Source: CAZJJK01 sp964546285 (GTDB lineage Bacteria > Spirochaetota > Spirochaetia > Treponematales > Breznakiellaceae). From it: a DNA stretch of 43,107 bases. Shown piece by piece: positions 16,826-24,777 of this stretch. The position numbers were made by a program, and so were the translations under genes. The notes under the pieces were generated by a model. That model was not told the origin of the DNA. It searched no databases and saw only the letters and a list, made by a program, of their open reading frames with translations. The stretch lies in NCBI GenBank assembly GCA_964546285.1, contig CAZJJK010000012.1, forward strand, positions 1 through 43,107. The letters are read 5' to 3'. Each line of letters starts with the position of its first letter. Within the stretch, counting starts at the first letter, position 1.

Positions 16826-17853
16826 GCATACTCCCTGATCAGTATAAACCGCTCCTCGATCTTAAAAGAACCGAACAAGCTATCAAACTAGTAAAGGATT
16901 GTTTTGAGCATAGCTTATCCTCTGAATTGCGTTTATCAAGGGCGACCTCGCCGCTGTTCGTACCTCGCGGTTCCGGTATAAACGACGACTTAAATGGGGT
17001 GGAACGCCCAGTTCGCTTTCCGGTCAGCCAACTTGGAGACCGTGAGATGGAAGTGGTTCAGTCTTTAGCCAAATGGAAGCGCATGGCGCTCGCCGATTAT
17101 GGCTACTGTCCTGGTACCGGCATTTACACCGATATGAACGCGCTTAGGCCAGATGATGACATAGACGCTATTCATTCTATTTATGTCGATCAATGGGATT
17201 GGGAACTGGTAATGCGGCTGGAAGAACGCTGCTTCAGCTTTCTGAAATCGGTCGTGGAGCGTATTTACGAAGCGATAAAACGTACAGAGTTCGTCGTATC
17301 CGAACACTACGCCGCTATTCCGCCGGCCTTACCGGAAAAGCTTTGTTTTGTGCATAGCGCAGACGCGCAAAAACGCTATCCCGATATAAGCCCTCAAGAG
17401 CGCGAGCGCCTTCTCGCGCGGGAATACGGCGCTCTCTTCTTGATTGGCATAGGCGCGCCTCTATCCGACGGAAAACCGCACAGCGGACGTGCCCCGGATT
17501 ATGACGACTGGACTAGCCCTGGCTTAGACGGAAAACCTGGTCTTAATGGTGACATTATTGTCTGGGATAGCGTCCGCAACGATTCTCTGGAATTATCGTC
17601 TATGGGTATACGCGTTGATGGTGATAAGCTACTGAGGCAACTCGCTTTAACAAGCTGCCAGGATAGAGCGGCCCTCTATTGGCACCGACGCCTTCTCTCG
17701 GGTGATTTCCCCCAGACCATTGGCGGAGGCATTGGTCAGTCTCGGCTATGTATGTTCTTACTCCGGAAAGCCCACATCGGCGAAGTTCAAGCTTCGGTCT
17801 GGCCCAAAGCTGTTATGGAAGCATGTGAACAACGCGCCGTTCCATTAATGTGA
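16822..17853 (+). CDS. asnA: Aspartate-ammonia ligase (asparagine synthetase A)
   Basis: This 343-aa AsnA makes asparagine from aspartate, ammonia and ATP; it is a class II tRNA-synthetase-like fold. Recognisable segments are LRLSRATSPLFVPRGSGIND, DDLNGVERPVRFPV, WKRMALADYGYCPGTGIYTDMN, IHSIYVDQWDWE, GAPLSDGKPHSGRAPDYDDW and the C-terminal QTIGGGIGQSRLCM. Length is near the usual 330-345. It is translationally coupled to the preceding reductase by a 4-bp overlap. That reductase has no known part in asparagine synthesis, so the pairing is unexplained. Confidence 0.96.
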   Translation: MSILPDQYKPLLDLKRTEQAIKLVKDCFEHSLSSELRLSRATSPLFVPRGSGINDDLNGVERPVRFPVSQLGDREMEVVQSLAKWKRMALADYGYCPGTGIYTDMNALRPDDDIDAIHSIYVDQWDWELVMRLEERCFSFLKSVVERIYEAIKRTEFVVSEHYAAIPPALPEKLCFVHSADAQKRYPDISPQERERLLAREYGALFLIGIGAPLSDGKPHSGRAPDYDDWTSPGLDGKPGLNGDIIVWDSVRNDSLELSSMGIRVDGDKLLRQLALTSCQDRAALYWHRRLLSGDFPQTIGGGIGQSRLCMFLLRKAHIGEVQASVWPKAVMEACEQRAVPLM

Positions 17854-17970
17854 ACCACTTTGTTTACTCTTTTTTATCAGACTGAGACGATTTTTAAGTT
17901 ATTTTTTGCGGACACAAGCGCGACCGTCTTTTCCAAATGAATTTAGCTTTATCAAGAAGGCTATTAAAAA

Positions 17971-18009
17971 GAGCTTCTCGCGAAACTCGCTTAGTTAGGC
18001 GAGAAGCTC
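17971..18009 (+). terminator. Perfect 11-bp hairpin (module C of repeat R2), possible terminator
   Basis: GAGCTTCTCGC (17971-17981) pairs perfectly with GCGAGAAGCTC (17999-18009). It lies between the convergent genes asnA and the HAD gene and is followed on the plus strand by TCTCGGTTTTATTG. It is part of repeat R2 and could end transcription from both sides. Confidence 0.5.
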
Positions 18010-18120
18010 TCTCGGTTTTATTGTATTTCTATCTATATACAATATATACAATAGTAATACAACCGAGCTTGCCGTTGCTGTTGAAATATAAAAGTTTTAA
18101 TTCTTTTGAAATCGCCTCTT
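17971..18120 (-). repeat. Modular three-hairpin intergenic repeat, copy R2
   Basis: On the minus strand the order is A-B-C. Module A (18120-18090) is an AAGAGGCGATTTCAAAAG-type start with an AAAAG/CTTTT hairpin. Module B (18066-18010) has the stem CTCGGTTTTATT with AATACAACCGAG around ATATACAATATATACAAT. Module C is the perfect hairpin at 17971-18009. The repeat ends exactly on the stop codon of the HAD gene (18119-18121). Confidence 0.7.
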
Positions 18121-18817
18121 AGATTAATTCGATAGCCTGATCAAGCCTGTCATACCGTTTCCAGATTGTTGCAGCGACCTCGGGCGGCGGCTCAATCAGG
18201 TCCCTAATAAAAACCGACCGTATCCTGGCGGCGGCGAGCGCCTTCAAGCCGGCTGGCGAGTCCTCAAAACCGATACATCGATCAGGCGGTACCCCTAGAC
18301 AATCAGAGGCCGCTAAAAAAATATCTGGCGCCGGTTTACCGCGTGCGACCTGATCCCCGCAAACAAGCGTCGTAAACACTCCCGCTAAGCCAGACCGCTC
18401 AAGTTTGTATAAGGCGGCATCTCTCGGCGAGGAAGTCGCTAGAGCGCGAGGCAAAGCAGCGGCATCCAAAGCCGCTAATAAGCTTGAAACGCCAGCCTTC
18501 CTCGCTACTCCCCGTGACTCAACTTCTTCCAGATATAATTCTTCCAGCCGATCCCTCACCGCGTCATAAGGGAAAGTCTTCCCGCAAAAATTCATAATCA
18601 ACGCTCGCGTATCCGCTTCGTTTAAGCCTATAGTCGCGATTGGAACGCTTTCAGGTATTTCGTAACCGAAAGACCGCGCCGAACATACCCATAATCGAAC
18701 CGCGGGCGCCTCGCTATCCAATAGCAAGCCATCCATATCAAAAATAAACGCCGCCGCTTTAAACGGCGGCGGCGTATGAGAGGCTAGGCTATTAGTCGGC
18801 GCGGAACGCGCCGTCAT
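18119..18817 (-). CDS. HAD-family hydrolase (beta-phosphoglucomutase-like)
   Basis: This 232-aa HAD phosphatase or phosphomutase has motif I FIFDMDGLLLDSE (Asp26 nucleophile, Asp28), motif II LATSSPRD, the motif III Lys in GKPAPDIFL and motif IV GFEDSPAGLKAL. An alpha-helical cap (residues ~40-100) places it with the PGM/DhlB-like subgroup. Substrate cannot be told. The first ~20 residues are an extension rich in Ser, Ala and Pro. Its ATG overlaps the sigma-factor stop by 4 bp, so the two form an operon. The stop codon falls in repeat R2. Confidence 0.9.
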   Translation of the reverse strand: MTARSAPTNSLASHTPPPFKAAAFIFDMDGLLLDSEAPAVRLWVCSARSFGYEIPESVPIATIGLNEADTRALIMNFCGKTFPYDAVRDRLEELYLEEVESRGVARKAGVSSLLAALDAAALPRALATSSPRDAALYKLERSGLAGVFTTLVCGDQVARGKPAPDIFLAASDCLGVPPDRCIGFEDSPAGLKALAAARIRSVFIRDLIEPPPEVAATIWKRYDRLDQAIELI

Positions 18818-19695
18818 GCGACGTAGCTTTCCAAATATTGACTGCGGGACGGATGCTGTAAACGCTTTATCGCCTTCTTTTCAATCTGCCTAATTCGTTC
18901 TTTAGTCAGCTTGAAACGATCACCAATCTCTTTAAGCGACATAGGGGCTTCGCCGCCTATCCCAAAGCGGTATCTGATAATCTCCGCTTCCTTAGCCGTA
19001 AGCGTATTAAGAACGCTGTCTACATCATCACGCAGAGCGGATTCAACGGCGAGCTCTTCCGGAGCCTTATAGGCTTCATCCTCCACAAAATCGCCAAGAC
19101 TGGAGGAATCGCGTTCGGCGTAAATCGGACTTTCAAGAGAAACTAGCTCGCGGCTTATATTAACAAGATCCGCGACCAGGCTTTTATCCATATTGAGTAA
19201 GCTGGCGATATCGTTAATTTCCGCGTCTTCTCCCCTGCCGCCTTGAACAAGTTTACGGGCTTTTTCTATTTGAACCAACTCATTGGCTCTGTTTAACGGC
19301 AAACGAATCATCCGCGACTTTTCGCAGATAGCCTTTAGTATAGCCTGCCGTATCCACCAAACCGCGTATGAAATAAAATGATATCCCTTATCAACATCAT
19401 AACGCTCTATCGCGTTAAGCAAGCCGATATTTCCTTCACTGATCAAATCCGATAGCGGCAAACCCTGGTTCTGGTATTTTTTAGCCACATTTACGACAAA
19501 ACGTAAATTCGCGTTAGCCAACTTTGCTCTTGCCTTAGAATCGCCCTGAGCGGCCGCGCGAGCGTACTGATCTTCCTCAGAACGCGTAAGCAAAGGAATT
19601 CTGTTTATTTCTTTAAGATACATGGAAAGGACGTTTTCATCCGAATTAGCTAATGAATACTTTATATGTTTTCTATTGGTCTTTTGTATCGACAT
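18814..19695 (-). CDS. RNA polymerase sigma-70 family factor, short RpoD/SigA-like
   Basis: The open frame reaches 19761, but AGGAGG (TCCTCCT on plus, 19701-19707) fixes ATG 19695 (MSIQKTNRKHIKYSLANSDE), giving 293 aa. Region 1.2 (VLSMYLKEINRIPLLTRSEE), region 2 (ANLRFVVNVAKKYQNQGLPL, FISYAVWWIRQAI), region 3 and region 4 (RYRFGIGGEAPMSLKEIGDR, RIRQIEKKAIKRL) are all present, and the long non-conserved region of primary RpoD is absent. This is a group 1/2-like short factor, resembling T. pallidum TP1012 ('sigma-43') by size and neighbours, from memory. It is probably a second, stress or general sigma factor beside a longer RpoD elsewhere. Confidence 0.93.
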   Translation of the reverse strand: MSIQKTNRKHIKYSLANSDENVLSMYLKEINRIPLLTRSEEDQYARAAAQGDSKARAKLANANLRFVVNVAKKYQNQGLPLSDLISEGNIGLLNAIERYDVDKGYHFISYAVWWIRQAILKAICEKSRMIRLPLNRANELVQIEKARKLVQGGRGEDAEINDIASLLNMDKSLVADLVNISRELVSLESPIYAERDSSSLGDFVEDEAYKAPEELAVESALRDDVDSVLNTLTAKEAEIIRYRFGIGGEAPMSLKEIGDRFKLTKERIRQIEKKAIKRLQHPSRSQYLESYVA

Positions 19696-19985
19696 TAATT
19701 TCCTCCTAACGTGCGAATGTATTAGCAAGAAACATGCCAAGACTAGGGTTATTATATTCAATAATTGTAGAACGAATGCTTATTCATTACTATACTATAA
19801 TTTATACTTCTTAATCAGCTTAAAGAGCGCTAGATTAACTCTCCAAAAAGCGATATTTGAAAGGCTTTGCGAAATAATTACCCCTCCCGGGCTAGAAATT
19901 TTGACTCAAAACGAACCATTTGTCTTGAATATAAGAGAAGCTGAGTTATTTTGATCCAAGGAAGAGGGTTAAGCTGAAAATCGTG

Positions 19986-20648
19986 TCAATCCGACCCAAC
20001 AAAGGGTATAAACCGTAGCCCCTCCCCCGTAGTCGTCCTTGTCGAGTCCGCGATTAGAAGCTTGTTATGCTGGTTTTTGCCCATCGCGTCTTCTTTGTCT
20101 CGTTGACCAGCCGTAGAATAATCCAAGCTACCGAAAGCCGGTGAATATACCATAACACGCGCTTGATGAAACAGATCCAGTTTTCTATCTATGGATAAGC
20201 CGCGCAGTATGCCGCAAGCGCTCAGGGCTGTCCATGCCGCCATTATTTGATCGGCGACGGCATCGGCCTCAGCTGGCGAACTAAAACAACCAAACGGACG
20301 CGAGGAAAGATACATTGCTGTTTGTATAGCCGCGAAATTTTTCCGATCCTCAGCGTTTACACTAAGTTGTCTCCGCTTCTGTCCCATTTTATCCCAGCGC
20401 TTTAGAAAGCGTGAAGCCCTGCAAACCGGGCTAAGCTTTTTAGCGTTGCTCCAGGATTTAATAGCCAGCTCAATCAGTCCAACACGATAAAGAGCGATAC
20501 CCAAATAAGTCAAACCAGCGATTAAGAAAGACGCGTTTTCCGGTCCGCAAAGATCGACGGCTAAACGCAGTTCCCGTATAGCACGTTGGGTTTGTTTTTT
20601 CGCGAGATACCGAAGACCACGCTTAAAAGCTACATTGTATCGTTTCAT
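19986..20648 (-). CDS. Hypothetical TPR-like protein
   Basis: This 220-aa protein is not a recognised family. Residues ~1-85 form helix pairs resembling tetratricopeptide repeats (FKRGLRYLAKKQTQRAIREL, YLGIALYRVGLIELAIKSWS, NAKKLSP). The middle part is Ala/Arg-rich and helical. The C-terminal part (VMVYSPAFGSLDYSTAG onward) is polar. It has no signal peptide or membrane segment. It stands between the sigma-factor gene and divergent groES, where T. pallidum, as I recall, also has an unassigned gene. The 290-bp interval towards the sigma gene is AT-rich and probably contains the sigma promoter. Confidence 0.65.
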   Translation of the reverse strand: MKRYNVAFKRGLRYLAKKQTQRAIRELRLAVDLCGPENASFLIAGLTYLGIALYRVGLIELAIKSWSNAKKLSPVCRASRFLKRWDKMGQKRRQLSVNAEDRKNFAAIQTAMYLSSRPFGCFSSPAEADAVADQIMAAWTALSACGILRGLSIDRKLDLFHQARVMVYSPAFGSLDYSTAGQRDKEDAMGKNQHNKLLIADSTRTTTGEGLRFIPFVGSD

Positions 20649-20727
20649 AGGCGTTCATTGTGAACATAGTAAAAGACACTCGCAAAGGCAAGTTATCTCG
20701 CTAAAGCGCTTAAGCGGCATTTTCCGC

Positions 20728-20756
20728 TTGACCGGGATAGTGGATTTTCTTATATT
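20728..20756 (+). promoter_or_regulatory. Sigma-70 promoter of groES
   Basis: A -35 TTGACC (20728-20733), a 17-bp spacer and a -10 TATATT (20751-20756) sit 53 bp before the groES start. This is the best promoter match I see in the window. No CIRCE (TTAGCACTC-N9-GAGTGCTAA) operator is present nearby. Confidence 0.75.
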
Positions 20757-20809
20757 TTGTCCGTCCCAGAACACTATTTTTCTGATCACGCATAGTTAGG
20801 AGGATGAAT

Positions 20810-21076
20810 ATGAAGGTAAAACCATTGGCCGATCGCGTCATGGTCAAACTTGAAAAGAATGAGGCAAAAACGGCTGGCGGTATTATTATTCCGGATACCG
20901 CTCAAGAAAAGACGCAGACCGGTTTAGTGGTTGAGGTCGGTGACGACAAAGACGTCATTAAGGTGAAAGCTGGCCAGAAAGTCATGTACGATAAGTACGC
21001 CGGTACTCAGGTTAAGATCGATGGTGTCGAGCACCTGATACTTAAGATGTCCGATATTATCGCCGTGATAGAATAA
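20810..21076 (+). CDS. groES: Co-chaperonin GroES
   Basis: 88 aa from ATG 20810. AGGAGG (20798-20803) abuts the upstream in-frame ATG 20804 but lies 6 nt from 20810, which decides the start. The sequence is classical: MKVKPLADRVMVKLEKNEAK, the mobile loop region TAGGIIIPDTAQEKTQTGLV, and LKMSDIIAVIE at the end. Normal family length is 90-100, so it is slightly short. No groEL follows; a strong terminator does. Stand-alone groES fits my memory of treponemes, where groEL is elsewhere. Confidence 0.97.
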   Translation: MKVKPLADRVMVKLEKNEAKTAGGIIIPDTAQEKTQTGLVVEVGDDKDVIKVKAGQKVMYDKYAGTQVKIDGVEHLILKMSDIIAVIE

Positions 21077-21105
21077 GCGCGGTCACCGCCCTCATGGGCT
21101 AAAAA

Positions 21106-21138
21106 GGGCTTGTCCAAAACGTAGACAAGCCCTTTTTT
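21106..21138. terminator. Bidirectional rho-independent terminator
   Basis: GGGCTTGTC (21106-21114) pairs with GACAAGCCC (21124-21132), with TTTTTT on the right and AAAAA on the left. It can end groES transcription (+) and the alaS-PPIase-nusB transcript (-). Confidence 0.92.
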
Positions 21139-21230
21139 ATTCGCGCAAATAAAGAGTATAAAACCTGAACGCTTCACTCCATCATCTTAATTGGATTTAT
21201 GGTATAGCCTCACAATTGGACTCAAACGTT

Positions 21231-21701
21231 TTAGAGAGAGCCATCGGTCTCTGAAAGAACTGGCGGAATTGAAGATTCACGTTCTGATTGTATGGTTTTA
21301 CGTATTCCATCCAGTACGCCATTTACAAAACGGTAAGAATCATCGGTACCATATTCCTTGGAAATATCCACAGCCTCATCGATAACGATAGAAGCGGCGA
21401 TATCCGCTTGAAACAGCAATGAATAAACGCTAAGCCGTAGTATGGCTAAATCCACCCGATTCAAACGCGCGAAATCCCAATTTTTTAAATGGCGCTTGAT
21501 AATATCATCCACCATGGAGCGATTTTCCAAGGTACCCAAGACCAGAAGCCGCGCGAAGGCCGCGATGGCTTCGTCCAAATTCTTACGCTTTTCAGCTTCC
21601 ATCCAAGAAAAGGAAACCAATTCTTCCGGAGTTTGGCAATTGGCGTCCCATGAATAGAGAGCTTGGAAAGCTAAAATACGGCCTTTGCGACGTGATGTCA
21701 T
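21231..21701 (-). CDS. nusB: Transcription antitermination factor NusB
   Basis: This 156-aa all-helical RNA-binding protein of the rRNA antitermination complex carries the N-terminal RRKGRILAFQALYSWDANCQ (arginine-rich start typical of NusB), DIIKRHLKNWDFARLNRVDL, ILRLSVYSLLF, SIVIDEAVDISKEYGTDDSY and FVNGVLDGI, all signature positions. Length is normal. The start codon lies 2 bp after the stop of the PPIase gene, so the two are co-transcribed. Neighbourhood with alaS and the PPIase matches the treponemal order I remember. Confidence 0.96.
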   Translation of the reverse strand: MTSRRKGRILAFQALYSWDANCQTPEELVSFSWMEAEKRKNLDEAIAAFARLLVLGTLENRSMVDDIIKRHLKNWDFARLNRVDLAILRLSVYSLLFQADIAASIVIDEAVDISKEYGTDDSYRFVNGVLDGIRKTIQSERESSIPPVLSETDGSL

Positions 21702-21703
21702 GG

Positions 21704-22735
21704 CTACCAGTTTATATTCTTTTCAATAAGTTCGTATGTATCGCCCGCGCGAAGCTCAGTGATCAATTCAGTTTGAGCCTTTTCTATAGCTTGGTTACTC
21801 CGCTCCTGAAGAATTTGGTTGGCGATAAACTCCCTGACGGTGGTACTTGAACCCAGTTGCGCTAAATCTCCCAGCTCTAAAAATTTCTGAAGATAACTCT
21901 CCGAAATCTTCATAATTTGAAAACTCTGTTCATAGGACATAACCGGGGAAATATCACCAACCTTTAACGCGAAGGCTTGGCGAATAAAGGATTCGCCGAC
22001 TAAAGCGGCTACGTCTTTAGTCCTGGGAAGATAGCCGCCGTCCCGTGCTTGGAATTGAGAATCCTTAGCTTGGGCACGGATCATAAGTTCATCGAATTTA
22101 GAAGCGTTCCCGCCAATCTCCTTATGGAGCTTATCAGCTAAAGCCTTCGCTTCAGCGACAGGCAGGCTAGAGCTGACAGGCACGATTATCAGGCTAAAAC
22201 GCACGGTATCCGGCCTAATATATTTATACTTAGTAAGATCGTAAAACGCTTTTATGTCTTCTTCGGTTGGCGCCTTAATCGCCTCAAGGATATCCCGCTT
22301 CTTTGACACGACATACTTTTGGATAATAAGCTGTTTTTTAAGGTTTTCCCTATACGCGTCTAGCTCCATCCCAGTATCCGCCTTTATAGCGGCGGCGAAT
22401 TGAGCGTCGGTAACCGTTCCGCCAAGCTGAGCTCGTAGCTGACTAAGCTGAGCGTTTACTTCAGCGTCCGTAATGGACACCTTATCACGTTCCGCGGCTT
22501 GGAGAGCGAGCCGCTCATTAATCATAACATCCAGAACCTTACGCCGCTCATCCACTGTGAGCGAACGGCCAGCCTCGTTTTCCATTTTGGCTATTTCGGT
22601 TTTAAACTCTTTTACGCTGATTGATTCCGTCTTAGTCAGCTTGACGATAGCGGCCGGCTGAAGATCCAGGAATTGGGCAAAACCGATAGAGGGCAAAAGG
22701 ACGGCGACCATCGCCGCGATTATAATACGTTTCAT
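21704..22735 (-). CDS. Periplasmic SurA/PrsA-like peptidyl-prolyl isomerase
   Basis: This 343-aa protein has a signal peptide MKRIIIAAMVAVLLPSIGFA with a probable cut after A20. The SurA_N-like helical domain (about 35-160) includes VDERRKVLDVMINERLALQA and ITDAEVNAQLSQLRAQLGG. A parvulin-like domain (about 165-275) has VRFSLIIVP, FDELMIRAQAKDS, DGGYLPR and FALKVGDISPVMSYEQSFQI. The usual central His motif of parvulins is poorly kept, so chaperone activity may outweigh isomerase activity. By position and length it corresponds to T. pallidum Tpn39b (TP1016), from memory. A GAGAAGG site precedes ATG 22735. Role: folding of outer-membrane or periplasmic proteins. Confidence 0.85.
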   Translation of the reverse strand: MKRIIIAAMVAVLLPSIGFAQFLDLQPAAIVKLTKTESISVKEFKTEIAKMENEAGRSLTVDERRKVLDVMINERLALQAAERDKVSITDAEVNAQLSQLRAQLGGTVTDAQFAAAIKADTGMELDAYRENLKKQLIIQKYVVSKKRDILEAIKAPTEEDIKAFYDLTKYKYIRPDTVRFSLIIVPVSSSLPVAEAKALADKLHKEIGGNASKFDELMIRAQAKDSQFQARDGGYLPRTKDVAALVGESFIRQAFALKVGDISPVMSYEQSFQIMKISESYLQKFLELGDLAQLGSSTTVREFIANQILQERSNQAIEKAQTELITELRAGDTYELIEKNINW

Positions 22736-22838
22736 GAAAACCTTCTCAAGTTAAGATATCGTGCCCATCCCCAAAAAACAGGGAGAGCTTATCCAAATCC
22801 ATATAAACAACAGAACCGAAGGGTCGTGGTTACGCCCT

Positions 22839-24635
22839 TCAATCAGCTCTTTCCAAAACAGCTCTAATGCGGCGCACACCAGCCGACGACGATTGCTCCT
22901 TCTGAATCACGAATTTTCCTAGGACGCCGGTATTTTCAACATGGGGGCCGCCGCATACTTCCTTAGAAAAATTCCCTATAGAATACACTTTAACACGTTC
23001 TTCGTATTTTTCGCCAAAGAGGGCGACGGCGCCAAGCCCTTTCGCTTCTTCCAGACTCATAACCGTCATAGTCACTGGTAATTTTCGTTGGATTTGCTCA
23101 TTAACGATAGCTTCAACCTGGCGTATCTCCGCCTGTGTCATTGGGGAGGGGTGGCTAAAATCAAACCGCATACGCTCTGGCGTAATATTGGATCCCTTTT
23201 GAGCGACATGTTCCCCAAGCACCTGTCGGAGAGCTTGGTGCAATAAATGAGTGGCTGTATGATAACAGGTTGTGGCCTCGCCATGATCGGCCAAGCCGCC
23301 TTTGAACACCTGGTCGCCGCTGGAACGGGATAGCTCCTGATGCTTCTTATAGGCTTCATCGAATTCAGCGCGGCTTACCTTAAGACCATTCTCAGCGGCC
23401 AATTCTTCAGTCAGTTCGATAGGGAAGCCATAAGTGTCATAGAGCTTAAAAGCGACCCGACCTGGTATGGTGCGAGCCGGATTTTTAAGCAGGTTGGGTA
23501 AAAGCTTTTCAAACTCGCGTTCGCCTTTTTGCAGGGTTTCCAAAAACTTTTTTTCCTCACGGGCTAATTCATCCATGACTCGATCACGATTCTGGACCAG
23601 CTCCGGATAAGGCTCACCAAATTTTTCCACTACAACCAGAGCGATTTTTTCCAGAAAAAGGCCGTCTATACCGAGCTTGCGACCATGACGAACAGCCCGC
23701 CGGATTAAGCGGCGCAATACATACCCAGCTCCGACATTGGACGGAGAAACGGCTTTCGGATCGCCAAGAATAAACACGGCCGCCCGGGTATGGTCGCAGA
23801 TGATACGGGCGGAGATATCCTTTATCGCGTCAGCTCCATAAACATAAGCGCAAACAGAGCTGACCGCCTTTAGCAAGGGGGCGAATATTTCCGTATCATA
23901 CACAGACTTCAAACCATTCAAAATAGTAATAGTCCGTTCAATTCCCATTCCGGTGTCAACACATTTTCGGGCCAGCGGCTCATAACGGCCTTCAGCGGTC
24001 TTGTTGTACTGCATGAAGACATCGTTCCATATTTCCAGCCACTTTCCGCACTTGCAGCCAGCGCCACAATCAGGACCGCAGGCGGGTCGGCCTGTATCGA
24101 TGAACATTTCGGTATCCGGCCCGCAAGGCCCGGTAGCGCCGGCGGGGCCCCACCAATTATCCTCACGCGGCAAAAACCGAATACGCGAGCGCGGAATACC
24201 AAGCCGCTCCCAAATGGCCGCGGACTCGTCGTCGCGTGGAATACCATCTTCGCCGCCAAACACCGATACGGCCAATTTATTCACGTCAATGCCCAGCCAG
24301 CGAGGATCGGTAAGGAATTCAAAGCTCATAGCTATGGCTTCTTCCTTAAAATAATCGCCAAGCGACCAATTGCCTAGCATCTCGAAGCAGGTGAGATGGC
24401 TAGGATCTCCAACCTCATCGATATCGCCGGTTCGAATACACTTTTGATAATTGGTCAAGCGCGTACCGGCGGGGTGGTTCTCTCCAAGCAAGTAGGGAAC
24501 AAGCGGATGCATACCAGCGGTTGTAAAGAGAACGGTTGGATCGTTATCCGGAATGAGAGACTTACCGACAATCCGCGTATGTCCTTTACTCTTGAAGAAT
24601 TCGATGTATTTTGAGCGTAATTCGTTCGCGTCCAT
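22839..24635 (-). CDS. alaS: Alanyl-tRNA synthetase, short spirochaetal form
   Basis: 598 aa instead of the usual ~875. The class II aminoacylation core (MDANELRSKYIEFFKSKGH, TVLFTTAGMHPLVPYLLG, NYQKCIRTGDIDEVG, CFEMLGNWSLGDYF), the tRNA-recognition helices (about 250-430) and the editing domain (H459-xxx-H463 in CYHTATHLLHQ; C561/H565 in CGGPHVENTG) are present. The oligomerisation/C-Ala domain and its linker are missing. The natural stop follows the editing domain directly, so this is a compact form, not a frameshift. This form is known from spirochaetes. A Cys-rich insert (CGPDCGAGCKCGKW) within the core resembles a metal site. Confidence 0.96.
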   Translation of the reverse strand: MDANELRSKYIEFFKSKGHTRIVGKSLIPDNDPTVLFTTAGMHPLVPYLLGENHPAGTRLTNYQKCIRTGDIDEVGDPSHLTCFEMLGNWSLGDYFKEEAIAMSFEFLTDPRWLGIDVNKLAVSVFGGEDGIPRDDESAAIWERLGIPRSRIRFLPREDNWWGPAGATGPCGPDTEMFIDTGRPACGPDCGAGCKCGKWLEIWNDVFMQYNKTAEGRYEPLARKCVDTGMGIERTITILNGLKSVYDTEIFAPLLKAVSSVCAYVYGADAIKDISARIICDHTRAAVFILGDPKAVSPSNVGAGYVLRRLIRRAVRHGRKLGIDGLFLEKIALVVVEKFGEPYPELVQNRDRVMDELAREEKKFLETLQKGEREFEKLLPNLLKNPARTIPGRVAFKLYDTYGFPIELTEELAAENGLKVSRAEFDEAYKKHQELSRSSGDQVFKGGLADHGEATTCYHTATHLLHQALRQVLGEHVAQKGSNITPERMRFDFSHPSPMTQAEIRQVEAIVNEQIQRKLPVTMTVMSLEEAKGLGAVALFGEKYEERVKVYSIGNFSKEVCGGPHVENTGVLGKFVIQKEQSSSAGVRRIRAVLERAD

Positions 24636-24777
24636 GAGCCAAGATACTAGGGAAGGACGGCCTTAGCGTCAAGCCCGCGACAGTCCGGCTTCTTGAGCGC
24701 CCGCGAGCGCTCTTGGAGCCCTCCTAAAGCCTCCAAAGCCTCACAACGCCTAGCCCGGCCCCTCACCGCCCCAAGCC

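Noticed and set aside
20648..20810. CIRCE operator upstream of groES
   Set aside because: Searched for TTAGCACTC-N9-GAGTGCTAA; only a loose GACACTC is present, without its partner arm.
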